Shown piece after piece: positions 34,723 through 42,696 of a stretch of DNA of 64,000 nucleotides. Both the position numbers and the translations under genes were made by a program. The stretch comes from Candidatus Peregrinibacteria bacterium. GTDB taxonomy: Bacteria > Patescibacteriota > Gracilibacteria > UBA1369 > 2-02-FULL-48-14. The stretch lies in contig JABHVW010000001.1 of NCBI GenBank assembly GCA_018658105.1, forward strand, positions 124,001-188,000, written 5' to 3'. The notes below the pieces were generated by a model. It had not been told where the DNA came from. It did no database searches and saw only the letters and a list, made by a program, of their open reading frames with translations. The first letter of the stretch is position 1. Each line of letters begins with the position of its first letter.

Positions 34723-35255
34723 GAGAAATTTCCATTACATTAGTTATTGCTTTAGTTTTGTTCGCTTTCAGCGGCTATGTTCCAACTTATGCCGAAGAAG
34801 ATGACGAGTATTTATGTGCAAAAAATATGATAAATGAAGGCGAAGAAATTCTTGCCATTTATGCGGAGGATTTGAATGATTTGTTTTTGGCAGAAACACC
34901 AAGTAGCGATTTAATTGGCGTCGGTAAGGCTTATCAAAAACAAACAGAAGAAGCCTTGAAAGTTCTTTTTGATAAGGGCCTAGATTTAGACAATACAAAG
35001 ACTATTGATCTTGCGAATAGTGAGGTTGCAAATTGTGCTTATTATTTCGATAGGCTGAGTGAATATACAGAAGTGCTGCTTGAAATACATGCTCGAGAGT
35101 CGGCGAATAGTAAAAGAAGTTTTATTGTGGTGGATGCGATGAAAGCGCTAAATGAAGATTTGAGAGATTTTTCTGAAGATTTCTATAATACCTTCCCTAA
35201 AACATTCACTAAAATGAACAATAATTTACCCTGTTATGCCAAACAATGTCTGTAA
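34719..35255 (+). CDS. secreted helical protein with C-terminal Cys (178 aa)
   Basis: The signal peptide (ITLVIALVLFAFSGY, likely cleaved after TYA) is followed by an acidic helix-rich protein. Cysteines are at CAKN near the N-terminus, NCAYYF in the middle, and CYAKQC at the very end. The start overlaps the giant gene's stop by 4 nt. No family is recognised. The ending FPKTFTKM..C resembles that of the next protein (FPSKFNDA..C), suggesting distant paralogy. A role as a partner of the giant surface protein is inferred from coupling and shared export. Confidence 0.8.
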   Translation: MREISITLVIALVLFAFSGYVPTYAEEDDEYLCAKNMINEGEEILAIYAEDLNDLFLAETPSSDLIGVGKAYQKQTEEALKVLFDKGLDLDNTKTIDLANSEVANCAYYFDRLSEYTEVLLEIHARESANSKRSFIVVDAMKALNEDLRDFSEDFYNTFPKTFTKMNNNLPCYAKQCL

Positions 35256-35887
35256 TTAATTATGTTAAGAACAATTCGAAGCTGTTCTTGATGTCATTGA
35301 TAATTGGAGTGGCAATGCCTCAGTTATTTGGCGGAAGCTTGGCTGTGAATGTATTGGAGAATCCATATACCGATACTAAATTAGAGGTGGAAGATGTCTT
35401 TGTTAAATACCATTTGAATGTAAATGCTATTACAAATCAGTATCTTGAAATATTGATTACTGAAGAGGATCCGGTTGTACTTTTCCCTCAAAATGTTGAG
35501 GATTGTGCGTCTGAAAATGTGTCTACTTTTTGTCTTGCTGATGTTTTGAACAAAGAATTGAGAGATCTAGAAACTGCTTTTGCTGAAAGGAGTGATGAAT
35601 TTGAAATTCCAAGTGATGGTGATTTAGAAAATCGAATTGATGCTGCGCTTAAACAAACAGCAGATAGGCAATTATTAATAAATGATGAATTGGAGGTAGC
35701 AAAGATGACTTTAGATTTAACTTTGGAAACATATAATCAGATTCAATTGGTGTATCCGCTACATAAAGAGTTTTTGACCTTAATTGAAAATTTGGAGGAT
35801 TATAGAGATAACTTGGGTGCTTTGAGAGCTGTAATTGATGGCTTCCCTTCTAAATTTAATGACGCAACAACCATTCACTGTAAATAA
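35246..35887 (+). CDS. secreted helical protein with C-terminal Cys (213 aa)
   Basis: An N-terminal hydrophobic signal (SKLFLMSLIIGVAMPQLFGG) with a cleavage candidate after SLA. The mature part is acidic and predicted helical (LNKELRDLETAFAER, NDELEVAKMTLDLTLETY). Cysteines occur in EDCASE and TFCLAD and as the next-to-last residue (IHCK). The start overlaps the preceding gene by 10 nt, and the stop overlaps the next start by one base (TAATG). No family is recognised. Confidence 0.8.
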   Translation: MSVINYVKNNSKLFLMSLIIGVAMPQLFGGSLAVNVLENPYTDTKLEVEDVFVKYHLNVNAITNQYLEILITEEDPVVLFPQNVEDCASENVSTFCLADVLNKELRDLETAFAERSDEFEIPSDGDLENRIDAALKQTADRQLLINDELEVAKMTLDLTLETYNQIQLVYPLHKEFLTLIENLEDYRDNLGALRAVIDGFPSKFNDATTIHCK

Positions 35888-37737
35888 TGAAAAATTCTTT
35901 CTTCACTATTGCCGTCGCATTTCTAATAGCTTTAACAGGTTATACCTTTAGTACATTGGCGAATGTTGAGGAGTCTTTGATAGACAGAATATTTGATGAA
36001 GCGAAAGTTGTGAGAGAATTTGATAATACTGAAGAAGATTTAGATGAGTTGGCGAATCAATCGAAATATGCCTTCGAAAATTTGCATTTGTTTATGTATC
36101 AGAATGCGAAAATTGGACCACAAGATGCTGCAATTGAATATATTGGAATAACTCATCAGGATTATACAACAGATGAAATTAGACAAATTGTTTTAGAGGA
36201 TGATGTGTCACCAATTTTGTTTAAGCAGATGACTCCTGAAGAGTTGGCCACGGCACAATTAGATTTGGATAAATGGATGGAGAAGCGTCAGGGGGAATGG
36301 CAAAAGGCAAAAGAAAATGGCGGTTTTGATTCAGATGAGGAATTTATAGAATGGCTTGCTGAATCTGAAGCGGTAAAAAATAGACAAAATCGAATTGATT
36401 ATAATTTCAGTAAAGACACTCAAGAATTTGTGATGAGTGAGTACTCAAAAATATTAGATGAATACAGAGAGAGGCTTTCTTTTGAAAAAGATAGTTTTGA
36501 TTTGGCTTTTTCTGCGCGTGCGACTGAACTTTTTTATAATAATGACTTAAGTGATTCTGCTGGAATAGACATATTATTTGACCTGGATATTATTAACTTT
36601 TTACTTTTTGGTAAATATATAACTTATCCGGATAGAAGTGGCGATGAAGATGTTGAATTAGCTTCTGTACAATTAGTTGAGCGTGCATATGTCGAGCCTA
36701 AAGTGGTTCTTGCTGAGGAGGATGCTCCAATAAGTGACCCTTATGTATGTAGTGAAGATGCAGATTTGAAGGAGGCGCTTTCTGAATTCGAGGAGTTTAT
36801 TGCTACTTTGCCGGCTGAAGAGGCCGCACAATTTGATGCTGGTATAGCCGCAGATTTAGGTGATGCTGATGTTGATGAAGATGGTGAAATTGCTGAGCGT
36901 TTAGCGCCGCCACCGCCAGAGGATGTTGAAATTGCTGGCGGCGTGCATTCTGTACCGTCTAGTTCTTTGGATCGTTTGGATGAAAGCTTGGTGAGAATGA
37001 AGAGAGAAAAGGGTGATTGGAATCGAGGGCTGCCTTGTAATGAAATATTTTGTATAACAATTAATTTGGTGACTGGAACTTGGGGGACGACTGAAAATAC
37101 TTATGTTGAGGAGGAATTTGAAGAGGATCAGAATTGTGTCGCCTGTCATGTTTCTTATATAAATGAAAGCATGGAGGAAACTTTGAGTAAGAGTTTGGTG
37201 CCAAATAAGGTTTCTATGAACTGGTTTGAAGATGCAACTTGTAAAGAGGCTGGGAATGAGATTGCTTTGGATTTCAATATATATGGGGTTAAACAACCTA
37301 TTGTTTTGGACCCGGGTGATGAGCTGGATAGTACGGCGGCCGAAGCAACTGAGGCACTTACAGACAGGTGGGTGCAACTTGGGATTTTGCCTTTTGCAGG
37401 TGGAAGTAGAGGTAATCCTGAGAAAACTATGATTCAACTTGATAGAGAAAGAAGAAATAATCTAACAAAACTTGCGGGTGTAAGCCAAACACAAGAGAAT
37501 GCTTTAATTGAAGAATCTCAATCTGCTAGCGATGTGCTTGCGGCTGGTGATAATGCGAAGTTAGATATATTGGTAAATTATGAAGGTCAAACTAGTTATA
37601 ATTTTTACAAACAATTTTCAGGTGAGCTAAGTGCTATGTTAAGTGTGTTTGAAAGTTATGATGAAGCCCTGAAGTCTAGTTACTTTGAAAATGATGCTCC
37701 TCTTAAAAAATTAATTGAAACCCCTTACTGTAAATAA
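35887..37737 (+). CDS. large secreted protein with C-terminal Cys (616 aa)
   Basis: Signal peptide (FFTIAVAFLIALTGYTF, cleavage after STLA), then an acidic, helical N-terminal half of about 280 residues. A low-complexity acidic stretch with PPPPEDVEIAGG leads to a Cys-rich block with LPCNEIFCITI, QNCVACHVSYI and DATCKEAG, and a helical tail ending PYCK. The Cys block resembles a disulfide-rich domain I associate with CPR exported proteins (memory only). A CxxCH string is present but lacks other heme-protein features. One base separates it from the next start. Confidence 0.8.
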   Translation: MKNSFFTIAVAFLIALTGYTFSTLANVEESLIDRIFDEAKVVREFDNTEEDLDELANQSKYAFENLHLFMYQNAKIGPQDAAIEYIGITHQDYTTDEIRQIVLEDDVSPILFKQMTPEELATAQLDLDKWMEKRQGEWQKAKENGGFDSDEEFIEWLAESEAVKNRQNRIDYNFSKDTQEFVMSEYSKILDEYRERLSFEKDSFDLAFSARATELFYNNDLSDSAGIDILFDLDIINFLLFGKYITYPDRSGDEDVELASVQLVERAYVEPKVVLAEEDAPISDPYVCSEDADLKEALSEFEEFIATLPAEEAAQFDAGIAADLGDADVDEDGEIAERLAPPPPEDVEIAGGVHSVPSSSLDRLDESLVRMKREKGDWNRGLPCNEIFCITINLVTGTWGTTENTYVEEEFEEDQNCVACHVSYINESMEETLSKSLVPNKVSMNWFEDATCKEAGNEIALDFNIYGVKQPIVLDPGDELDSTAAEATEALTDRWVQLGILPFAGGSRGNPEKTMIQLDRERRNNLTKLAGVSQTQENALIEESQSASDVLAAGDNAKLDILVNYEGQTSYNFYKQFSGELSAMLSVFESYDEALKSSYFENDAPLKKLIETPYCK

Positions 37738-38832
37738 ATGAAAAAACTAATTTCACTATTAATGTTGTTTACCCTTGGAATGCTTATGTCTGTTCCGCTT
37801 GGTTTTGCTGCTGGTGAAGAAGAAGAGGATGAGGAAAAAAAGAAAATTGTGATTACTGAGGCGAATCCTGGGGATTATTTTAAGTTTATGTTTGAGACTA
37901 GAAGTAGAAATGGTACCGGGCAGATTTTTATAGATGTGTTTACTAGAAGCCTTTGTCAGGTGAAAGATATTATGGCTTTAGATGAGCAGCTAGATGCAAC
38001 TCGTGATAGCCTGCGGAGTGCTGCTTTTCAGGGGAAAGAAACTAAAGACTTAAAGATCAAATACCGGGCGATTTTGGCGGAAATGTATTTTGTTAGGAAT
38101 ATTCAAAAATCTAAGCCAGGGCTTTTGAATAAGCGTGATTTAGAAAAAATCGAAGCAGGACAGCAGCAAAATTTGGATACTCTAGAGGAAGAAATGGAAG
38201 TGATTTTTGTTGATGAGGAAAAGTGGTTTACCACTACGGTCTTTGCCAGCTACTTTAAACTTTGGGAGCATAAATATGAAGAAAAAGTTTTGAATAATTA
38301 TGTTCGTTGTGAAGATGGTGCTTGGGCACAAGTAACAAGTACTTGGAATGAATTTTTGGAAAATATGAATAGTTTGGAAATTGATGTGGAGAAATATGAA
38401 GGTAAGCCTTTTGGATTAGATAATTTCAATTTTGAGCCTGACTTTGATACGAATTTTGATGATATAACTGTATTTGATGAGCTTGAGCCCCTCTTCCCTT
38501 ACGATGACTTCAAAAAACATGAGCAGGAATCTGAAAAAGATATAACAATTCCTGTGAGCCTTGAAGATGTTGCAAGAGATAGCTCTAGGCCGACTTTCGA
38601 GAATGTTTTAGATACATTAGAAAAAAATAAATTGAGCTATGAGATTGAATTGGACTATGCAATGCGTAAAGCGCGCTATGAGCTTTTATATGGAGCTGGT
38701 GGTGCTCTTCCGGCACAAAACCTAGATGGCATTGTGCATGAACTAAATAATCTTATTCAAGAAAACAACGTTGCTGACTTTCCTTATATTCAAGATGCCG
38801 TAGATACAATCTACGGCAAACAATGTAATTAA
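37738..38832 (+). CDS. secreted acidic protein with C-terminal Cys (364 aa)
   Basis: Signal peptide (LISLLMLFTLGMLMSVPLG, cleavage near FAA), then a strongly acidic EEEEDEE start, a helical region with SLCQVKDIMALDEQL and LEEEMEVIFVDEEKW, one internal Cys in YVRCEDG, a Phe/Asp-rich linker (NFNFEPDFDTNFDD), and the ending YGKQCN. The C-terminal Cys followed by one residue matches its three upstream neighbours. It is the last gene of the surface operon; its stop lies at the foot of the long hairpin. No family is recognised. Confidence 0.8.
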   Translation: MKKLISLLMLFTLGMLMSVPLGFAAGEEEEDEEKKKIVITEANPGDYFKFMFETRSRNGTGQIFIDVFTRSLCQVKDIMALDEQLDATRDSLRSAAFQGKETKDLKIKYRAILAEMYFVRNIQKSKPGLLNKRDLEKIEAGQQQNLDTLEEEMEVIFVDEEKWFTTTVFASYFKLWEHKYEEKVLNNYVRCEDGAWAQVTSTWNEFLENMNSLEIDVEKYEGKPFGLDNFNFEPDFDTNFDDITVFDELEPLFPYDDFKKHEQESEKDITIPVSLEDVARDSSRPTFENVLDTLEKNKLSYEIELDYAMRKARYELLYGAGGALPAQNLDGIVHELNNLIQENNVADFPYIQDAVDTIYGKQCN

Positions 38833-38930
38833 TTGAAATGCTTTTATAAATCACTGGAGCATAAACAAAAAGATCATGATCTTATTGTTTACTTCCATTA
38901 AGGGTTAGTGATTTAAAAAGCATTTCAATT
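38831..38930. repeat. 100-nt near-palindrome at the end of the surface operon
   Basis: The outer arms at 38831-38854 and 38908-38930 match except for one missing base. An inner palindrome is centred on GATCATGATC with AAACAA/TTGTTT flanks, and TGGA pairs with TCCA between. The whole unit can fold into one long imperfect hairpin. There is no T tract, so it is not a simple terminator; an mRNA 3' protector, a MITE-like remnant or a cruciform are options. Confidence 0.85.
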
Positions 38931-39007
38931 ATTAAGTAAGCTATATATACAAAATATTTACCTATCAACTTTTTCATAAAGAATAAGCTGCCTATATATT
39001 TACTGAT

Positions 39008-39175
39008 TTAGCGTGAGAGTAAGGAGAATACGCTGTGTTTGCCTATTAGGGATCGACGTTTTTTGGGTTTTGTTTCAACTTGCATTCGAGCTGAATTTAG
39101 ATCTTTCATACAATATGGGCACAGTTCTTTTTTTAGAGAGACGAGCTTGCCGCAAGAAAAGCAATTGAATAGCAT
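39008..39175 (-). CDS. tiny zinc-ribbon protein (55 aa)
   Basis: The minus strand encodes MLFNCFSCGKLVSLKK, then ELCPYCMKDLNS and a basic tail (KPKKRRSLIGKH). Two CxxC knuckles 11 residues apart form a zinc-ribbon, and the Arg/Lys tail suggests nucleic-acid binding. The gene is below common ORF length cut-offs. It lies 23 nt after the stop of the HTH gene on the same strand, so the two probably form an operon. It could be a transcription or translation accessory factor; no specific family is recognised. Confidence 0.7.
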   Translation of the reverse strand: MLFNCFSCGKLVSLKKELCPYCMKDLNSARMQVETKPKKRRSLIGKHSVFSLLSR

Positions 39176-39198
39176 GGAAACAAATTTTAGGAGGGGAA

Positions 39199-39369
39199 TT
39201 AGTTGGTCTGTTTTTCGAGGAAGGCTTCTAGGTCTTCTTCTCGAATGCGGTAGACCCGCCCGATTTTGATGCTTTTTAAACTTCTGGATCTGATGAATTT
39301 GAGTATAGTCAAGTGATGGAGCTGTAAAGCTTTAGCAACATCCTCCGGCGTCATGAGCCGATTCACCAT
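39199..39369 (-). CDS. excisionase/MerR-type helix-turn-helix protein (56 aa)
   Basis: The minus strand encodes a 56-residue single-domain DNA-binding protein. It has MTPEDVAKALQLHHLTILKFI as helix-turn-helix, RSRSLKSIKIGRVYRI as the wing, and EEDLEAFLEKQ as the closing helix, the pattern of the excisionase-family (HTH_17) domain. Such proteins act as recombination directionality factors or small repressors. No integrase is in the window, so a repressor role is as likely. An 18-bp perfect palindrome lies 13 nt upstream of its start. The gene is followed by the zinc-ribbon gene. Confidence 0.8.
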   Translation of the reverse strand: MVNRLMTPEDVAKALQLHHLTILKFIRSRSLKSIKIGRVYRIREEDLEAFLEKQTN

Positions 39370-39382
39370 TTGGCTTTGTTTT

Positions 39383-39400
39383 ATTTAACTTAAGTTAAAT
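39383..39400. promoter_or_regulatory. 18-bp perfect palindrome upstream of the HTH gene
   Basis: ATTTAACTTAAGTTAAAT reads the same on both strands and lies just before the minus-strand HTH start at 39369. TATAAA (minus, 39400-39405) abuts it as a possible -10. It is a likely autoregulatory operator. Confidence 0.6.
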
Positions 39401-39589
39401 TTATAGCTTTATATTTAGCTTTGCAAGGATATTTTAAAATATAGCCATATGAGATTAAGTTTATATTGTTTAATCTATGTTGAGAGTGTTTTAGCTGGGT
39501 CTATTTGATTTTATTATGTTTTGTTATATTTTATTATACTTTGCTAATGATTAGCATGGACCTAGAGCAGAAGAATATTTAGATAAAGC
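39401..39589. other. AT-rich intergenic stretch with a second palindrome
   Basis: No gene is seen here. TGCTAATGATTAGCA at 39542-39556 is a perfect 15-nt palindrome (odd centre). The tract at about 39505-39542 has loose iterations of TTTTATTAT, possibly marking a flexible regulatory region for the divergent genes. Confidence 0.5.
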
Positions 39590-39618
39590 TTGACATAGTC
39601 ATATTTTAAGGATACTGT
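39590..39618 (+). promoter_or_regulatory. promoter TTGACA-N17-TACTGT of the TrpR-like gene
   Basis: A perfect -35 and 17-nt spacing; the -10 runs into the palindrome at 39616-39627. Confidence 0.7.
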
Positions 39619-39627
39619 GTTAACACA
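39616..39627. promoter_or_regulatory. operator-like palindrome TGTGTTAACACA
   Basis: A perfect 12-bp palindrome overlapping the -10 and the expected start site of the TrpR-like gene. Its GTTAAC core is also at the centre of the E. coli trp operator. Autoregulation is inferred. Confidence 0.55.
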
Positions 39628-39637
39628 TTAAAACACT

Positions 39638-39925
39638 ATGGAGAAACAAATTCAAAACAACCCGCTCGTAAATCAGCTCTGCGAAGCACTGAGTGCTGTT
39701 GATACTACTGAAGATGCACTTAATTTATTACGAGATCTTTGTACTTTTTCTGAAATCACTGCTATGTCTGAGCGGCTTGAGGTTGCTAAACAGGTGAAGA
39801 AAGGTACGTCTTATCGGCAAATCAATAAAAATACCGGCGTTAGCACAGCGACCATTACTAGAGTTGCTCACTGGCTTCATCATGGTGAAGGGGGTTATGA
39901 ATCTATACTCAATCATTTGCATTGA
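39638..39925 (+). CDS. TrpR-like repressor, YerC/YecD family
   Basis: A 95-residue all-helical protein: LVNQLCEALSAVDT, LNLLRDLCTFSEITAMSERLEVAKQV, then the helix-turn-helix YRQINKNTGVSTATITRVAHWL and the ending GYESILNHL. This is the YerC/YecD pattern of the Trp-repressor superfamily. TrpR senses tryptophan; the ligand of YerC-type members is not established. The gene has its own promoter, operator-like palindrome and terminator and lies 60 nt before two amino-acid metabolism genes. Whether it controls them, or the aro operon, is untested. Confidence 0.9.
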   Translation: MEKQIQNNPLVNQLCEALSAVDTTEDALNLLRDLCTFSEITAMSERLEVAKQVKKGTSYRQINKNTGVSTATITRVAHWLHHGEGGYESILNHLH

Positions 39926-39949
39926 TCTATAGATTTATATTGATTTCCC

Positions 39950-39971
39950 CGCTCCGATTGGAGCTTTTTTT
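39950..39971 (+). terminator. terminator after the TrpR-like gene
   Basis: GCTCC and GGAGC arms, 4-nt loop, then seven T. It lies only about 15 nt before the aminotransferase start, so it may act as an attenuator for the next two genes. Confidence 0.75.
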
Positions 39972-39985
39972 AATTTAACTTATTT

Positions 39986-41524
39986 ATGAACTCATTTTCC
40001 CCAATACCCCCCTCGGATAGTTTTTATTTTAAACTAGAAAATTTATATAATGATAATCCTATGGCAAGAGAGACCCTGCTTGCCAATTTAGATAGATCTG
40101 AATATCCCGCCTTACCAATGACTCCTAATTTTGGTCTTGATGGTGCAATTGACCTAATGAGAAGTGGGTTAAGGAGTGAATCTGCCCTTTTACCGTTGCT
40201 TCAACTTGTGGAGCAGTCGGGCAAATGTTCGCCCCCAATGAAACGTAGAAAACTTTCTCCTGGTGTTTCCTTTCGACCTGCACCATTGCCTCTAACTTTA
40301 CAACAAGCAGTTTCTACATTTTCGATTAATGATGCTGCTAATTACTCTGCTCCAAGAGGGCAAACATCAGCTGTCAATGCACTGAGAAGAATGGAGGGCT
40401 TGTTGATGGATGACCCTGATGCATACCCGCCAGATGGCATTTTCATCACTGAAGGTGGTGGTACGAATGGTATATATACTGCCATGAGATATATAGCTAA
40501 ACGTTTTGCTGGTGGTGAAATCTTAGCACTGGGGCCTAGCTACTTTCAATTTTTTGAGAATGCTGTTGATGGAAACAATCCAGCAAGAAGTCTTCTTTCT
40601 GGATCTGTCACAAACTCTGCAGTGGGTACAGTTCGCTTTCTTCCAAGTGTTACTGAAATTGAAGCTGGAATTACAGAATGCACCCAAGTGCTTGTAATAA
40701 CTCAACCAAACAATCCTACTGGAGAATATTATTCTGATGATGAACTGAAAGATATTATTAACTTAGCTATTGAGAGAGATATTTATATTTTGGAGGATGG
40801 AGCATTTGAGGAGCTTGTATTCCCTGCTGAGAAAGCTTCATTTAAATCGGTATCCCAGGTAGCAAATGAAATGGGTGTTTTAGATAGGGTGATTTGCAAT
40901 GTCAAATCTTATTCAAAAGGAAAAAACCTTCCTGGTCTTCGCCTAGGTTATCTTGCCTCTGCGAATAGAGATTTTATTCAATTTATGTCTCGAGATTTGT
41001 GGCTACAAAGAGATTGCCCTGGCAAGCTTAAAAGTGGAACTATTTGTTTGGATTCAATCTTAAGATCTGTTGAATTAGCTCTTTTACGAGGTGCACCAAC
41101 AATTGAAAGTGCTATTGAAGCAGTACGTGAACTCTTTGACTTCGGAAGTTGTGATGTCCCTATCAATCCTGATGTAGCGAAAACCTACCTGATACAAAGA
41201 CAAACGGATATGAATGTCTATAAAGGGAATTTTGATTATCTGCTTAATCAATATCTTGGTGGTGCCGGCCCCTTTAGAGCCGTTAGCCAGACTAGAGGAG
41301 CTTACAATACATTTTTACGTCTTGATTCCCCATCAAGTTCGAGCCAATTTGAAATTGCTCAACGATTATTTACTGAACAAGGACTTGAAACACAATGGGG
41401 GCCAAGTTTTGATAATAATGATGCCAGATGGGAAAGTGAATATGGACTCTGGTTAAGAGTTACCTGCTCTACTTCAGTTCCATACTTAAGAGACAGTATT
41501 GAACGACTTACTTTAACAATTTAA
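39986..41524 (+). CDS. class I/II PLP-dependent aminotransferase-like protein (512 aa)
   Basis: A fold-type I PLP enzyme. Recognised parts are FITEGGGTNGIYTAMRYI, VLVITQPNNPTGEYY, YILEDGAFEELVF (the Asp contacting PLP nitrogen), and the Schiff-base region VKSYSKGKNLPGLRLGYL with Lys followed later by Arg. A C-terminal GLWLRVTCST matches the substrate-carboxylate Arg strand. The N-terminus has about 130 extra residues with a Lys/Arg-rich PPMKRRKLSPG. The substrate cannot be read; LPGLRLGYL is typical of aspartate/aromatic-type aminotransferases. The next gene encodes a Cys/Met PLP enzyme 18 nt downstream. Confidence 0.85.
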   Translation: MNSFSPIPPSDSFYFKLENLYNDNPMARETLLANLDRSEYPALPMTPNFGLDGAIDLMRSGLRSESALLPLLQLVEQSGKCSPPMKRRKLSPGVSFRPAPLPLTLQQAVSTFSINDAANYSAPRGQTSAVNALRRMEGLLMDDPDAYPPDGIFITEGGGTNGIYTAMRYIAKRFAGGEILALGPSYFQFFENAVDGNNPARSLLSGSVTNSAVGTVRFLPSVTEIEAGITECTQVLVITQPNNPTGEYYSDDELKDIINLAIERDIYILEDGAFEELVFPAEKASFKSVSQVANEMGVLDRVICNVKSYSKGKNLPGLRLGYLASANRDFIQFMSRDLWLQRDCPGKLKSGTICLDSILRSVELALLRGAPTIESAIEAVRELFDFGSCDVPINPDVAKTYLIQRQTDMNVYKGNFDYLLNQYLGGAGPFRAVSQTRGAYNTFLRLDSPSSSSQFEIAQRLFTEQGLETQWGPSFDNNDARWESEYGLWLRVTCSTSVPYLRDSIERLTLTI

Positions 41525-41542
41525 TTTTTCACCATTAATATT

Positions 41543-42691
41543 ATGAAACGAAATACATCACTCATACAGGCCGGCCAAAAATTTGAGCCTACAAGTAGAG
41601 CTATTATTCCACCTCCATATTTAACATCAACTTATGTGCAAGAATCTCCTGGAGTTTCAAGATATGAATATGGGCGTACGGATAACCCTTCATTTAGAAA
41701 TTTGGAGGCAGCAATTGCAGCAATTGAGAAAGATGCTGTTGATAGTGTAGTTTTCAGCTCAGGAACTGGTGCCATAAATGCTATGATACACCTTCTAGAA
41801 CAAGGAGATGAAATCTTATGTGACAATAATACATATTCTGGGACTAGACGTATTTTTTCGGAATGTTATAGCCAATTTGGAATTAAAACTACATATGTTG
41901 ATGCTAGAGATTTTCAAGACTTTGCACGAAACATTACTGATCGAACGAAATTAATATGGGCAGAGACACCAACAAATCCTCTTTTGAAAATCAATGATAT
42001 CCGTGAACTTTCAAAGATCGCTAAGTCAAAAAAATGTTTACTTGGCATTGACTCTACCTTTGCCACTCCAATCAATCAATCACCTCTTACCCTTGGGGCT
42101 GATTTAGTTCTGTACTCTACAACTAAATATATGGCGGGTCACTCTGATGTGATTGGAGGTGCAATATCCTCAAATGATGAAGAATTGATCAAGAAATTAC
42201 GATGGAGGAGAAATGCACTCGGCTTGAACCCTTCCCCATTTGATTGCTGGCTTATACAGAGGGGGTTAAAGACGCTTTCTGTTCGTCTGCAAAGACATTC
42301 CGAGAATGCGATGAAGCTCGCTCAGTGGTTTGAATCAAATCCATTGGTAGATCGTGTAATTTACCCAGGACTGAAGTCATTCCCACAATATGAATTGGCG
42401 AAAGAGCAAATGAATGATTTTTCAGGCATGGTTTCTGCTGTATTTAAACTCCCATCGGAGAAAATTCAACGATTCTTGATGTCTCTTCAAGTTTGGCAAT
42501 GTGCAGAGAGCTTGGGAGGTGTGGAATCACTGGTGGATTATCCTTGGCTCATGACTCAATCTGGCCTTTCAGAAGTAGAACGAATTGCTTCTGAGATTCC
42601 TGAAGGCATGGTTCGATTTTCTACTGGAATAGAAGATGTTGAAGATCTAATCCTAGATATTGAATCAGCCCTTACAGTTGCTCAAGAATAA
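41543..42691 (+). CDS. cystathionine gamma-synthase/lyase family PLP enzyme
   Basis: A 382-residue Cys/Met metabolism enzyme. It has PPPYLTSTYVQESPG, YEYGRTDNPSFRNLE, VVFSSGTGAINAMIHLL, WAETPTNPLLKI, LLGIDSTFATPINQSPLTLGA (split by the conserved Asp), the Schiff-base site LYSTTKYMAGHSDVIGG, and ESLGGVESLVDYPWLMTQ. These fit cystathionine gamma-synthase, gamma-lyase and methionine gamma-lyase alike; the reaction cannot be fixed from sequence by eye. It probably shares a transcript with the aminotransferase gene and converges on uvrA (5-nt gap). Confidence 0.9.
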   Translation: MKRNTSLIQAGQKFEPTSRAIIPPPYLTSTYVQESPGVSRYEYGRTDNPSFRNLEAAIAAIEKDAVDSVVFSSGTGAINAMIHLLEQGDEILCDNNTYSGTRRIFSECYSQFGIKTTYVDARDFQDFARNITDRTKLIWAETPTNPLLKINDIRELSKIAKSKKCLLGIDSTFATPINQSPLTLGADLVLYSTTKYMAGHSDVIGGAISSNDEELIKKLRWRRNALGLNPSPFDCWLIQRGLKTLSVRLQRHSENAMKLAQWFESNPLVDRVIYPGLKSFPQYELAKEQMNDFSGMVSAVFKLPSEKIQRFLMSLQVWQCAESLGGVESLVDYPWLMTQSGLSEVERIASEIPEGMVRFSTGIEDVEDLILDIESALTVAQE

Positions 42692-42696
42692 CCTTT

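Noticed and set aside
37130-37160. CxxCH (heme c-type) motif in the 616-residue secreted protein
   Set aside because: A single motif in a Cys-rich block with other paired cysteines, no distal Met or cytochrome fold pattern, and no cytochrome maturation genes nearby; a disulfide-rich domain is more likely.
39039-39269. 76-residue plus-strand ORF
   Set aside because: It lies opposite the zinc-ribbon and HTH genes, which have clear domain patterns; the plus frame has no recognisable features.
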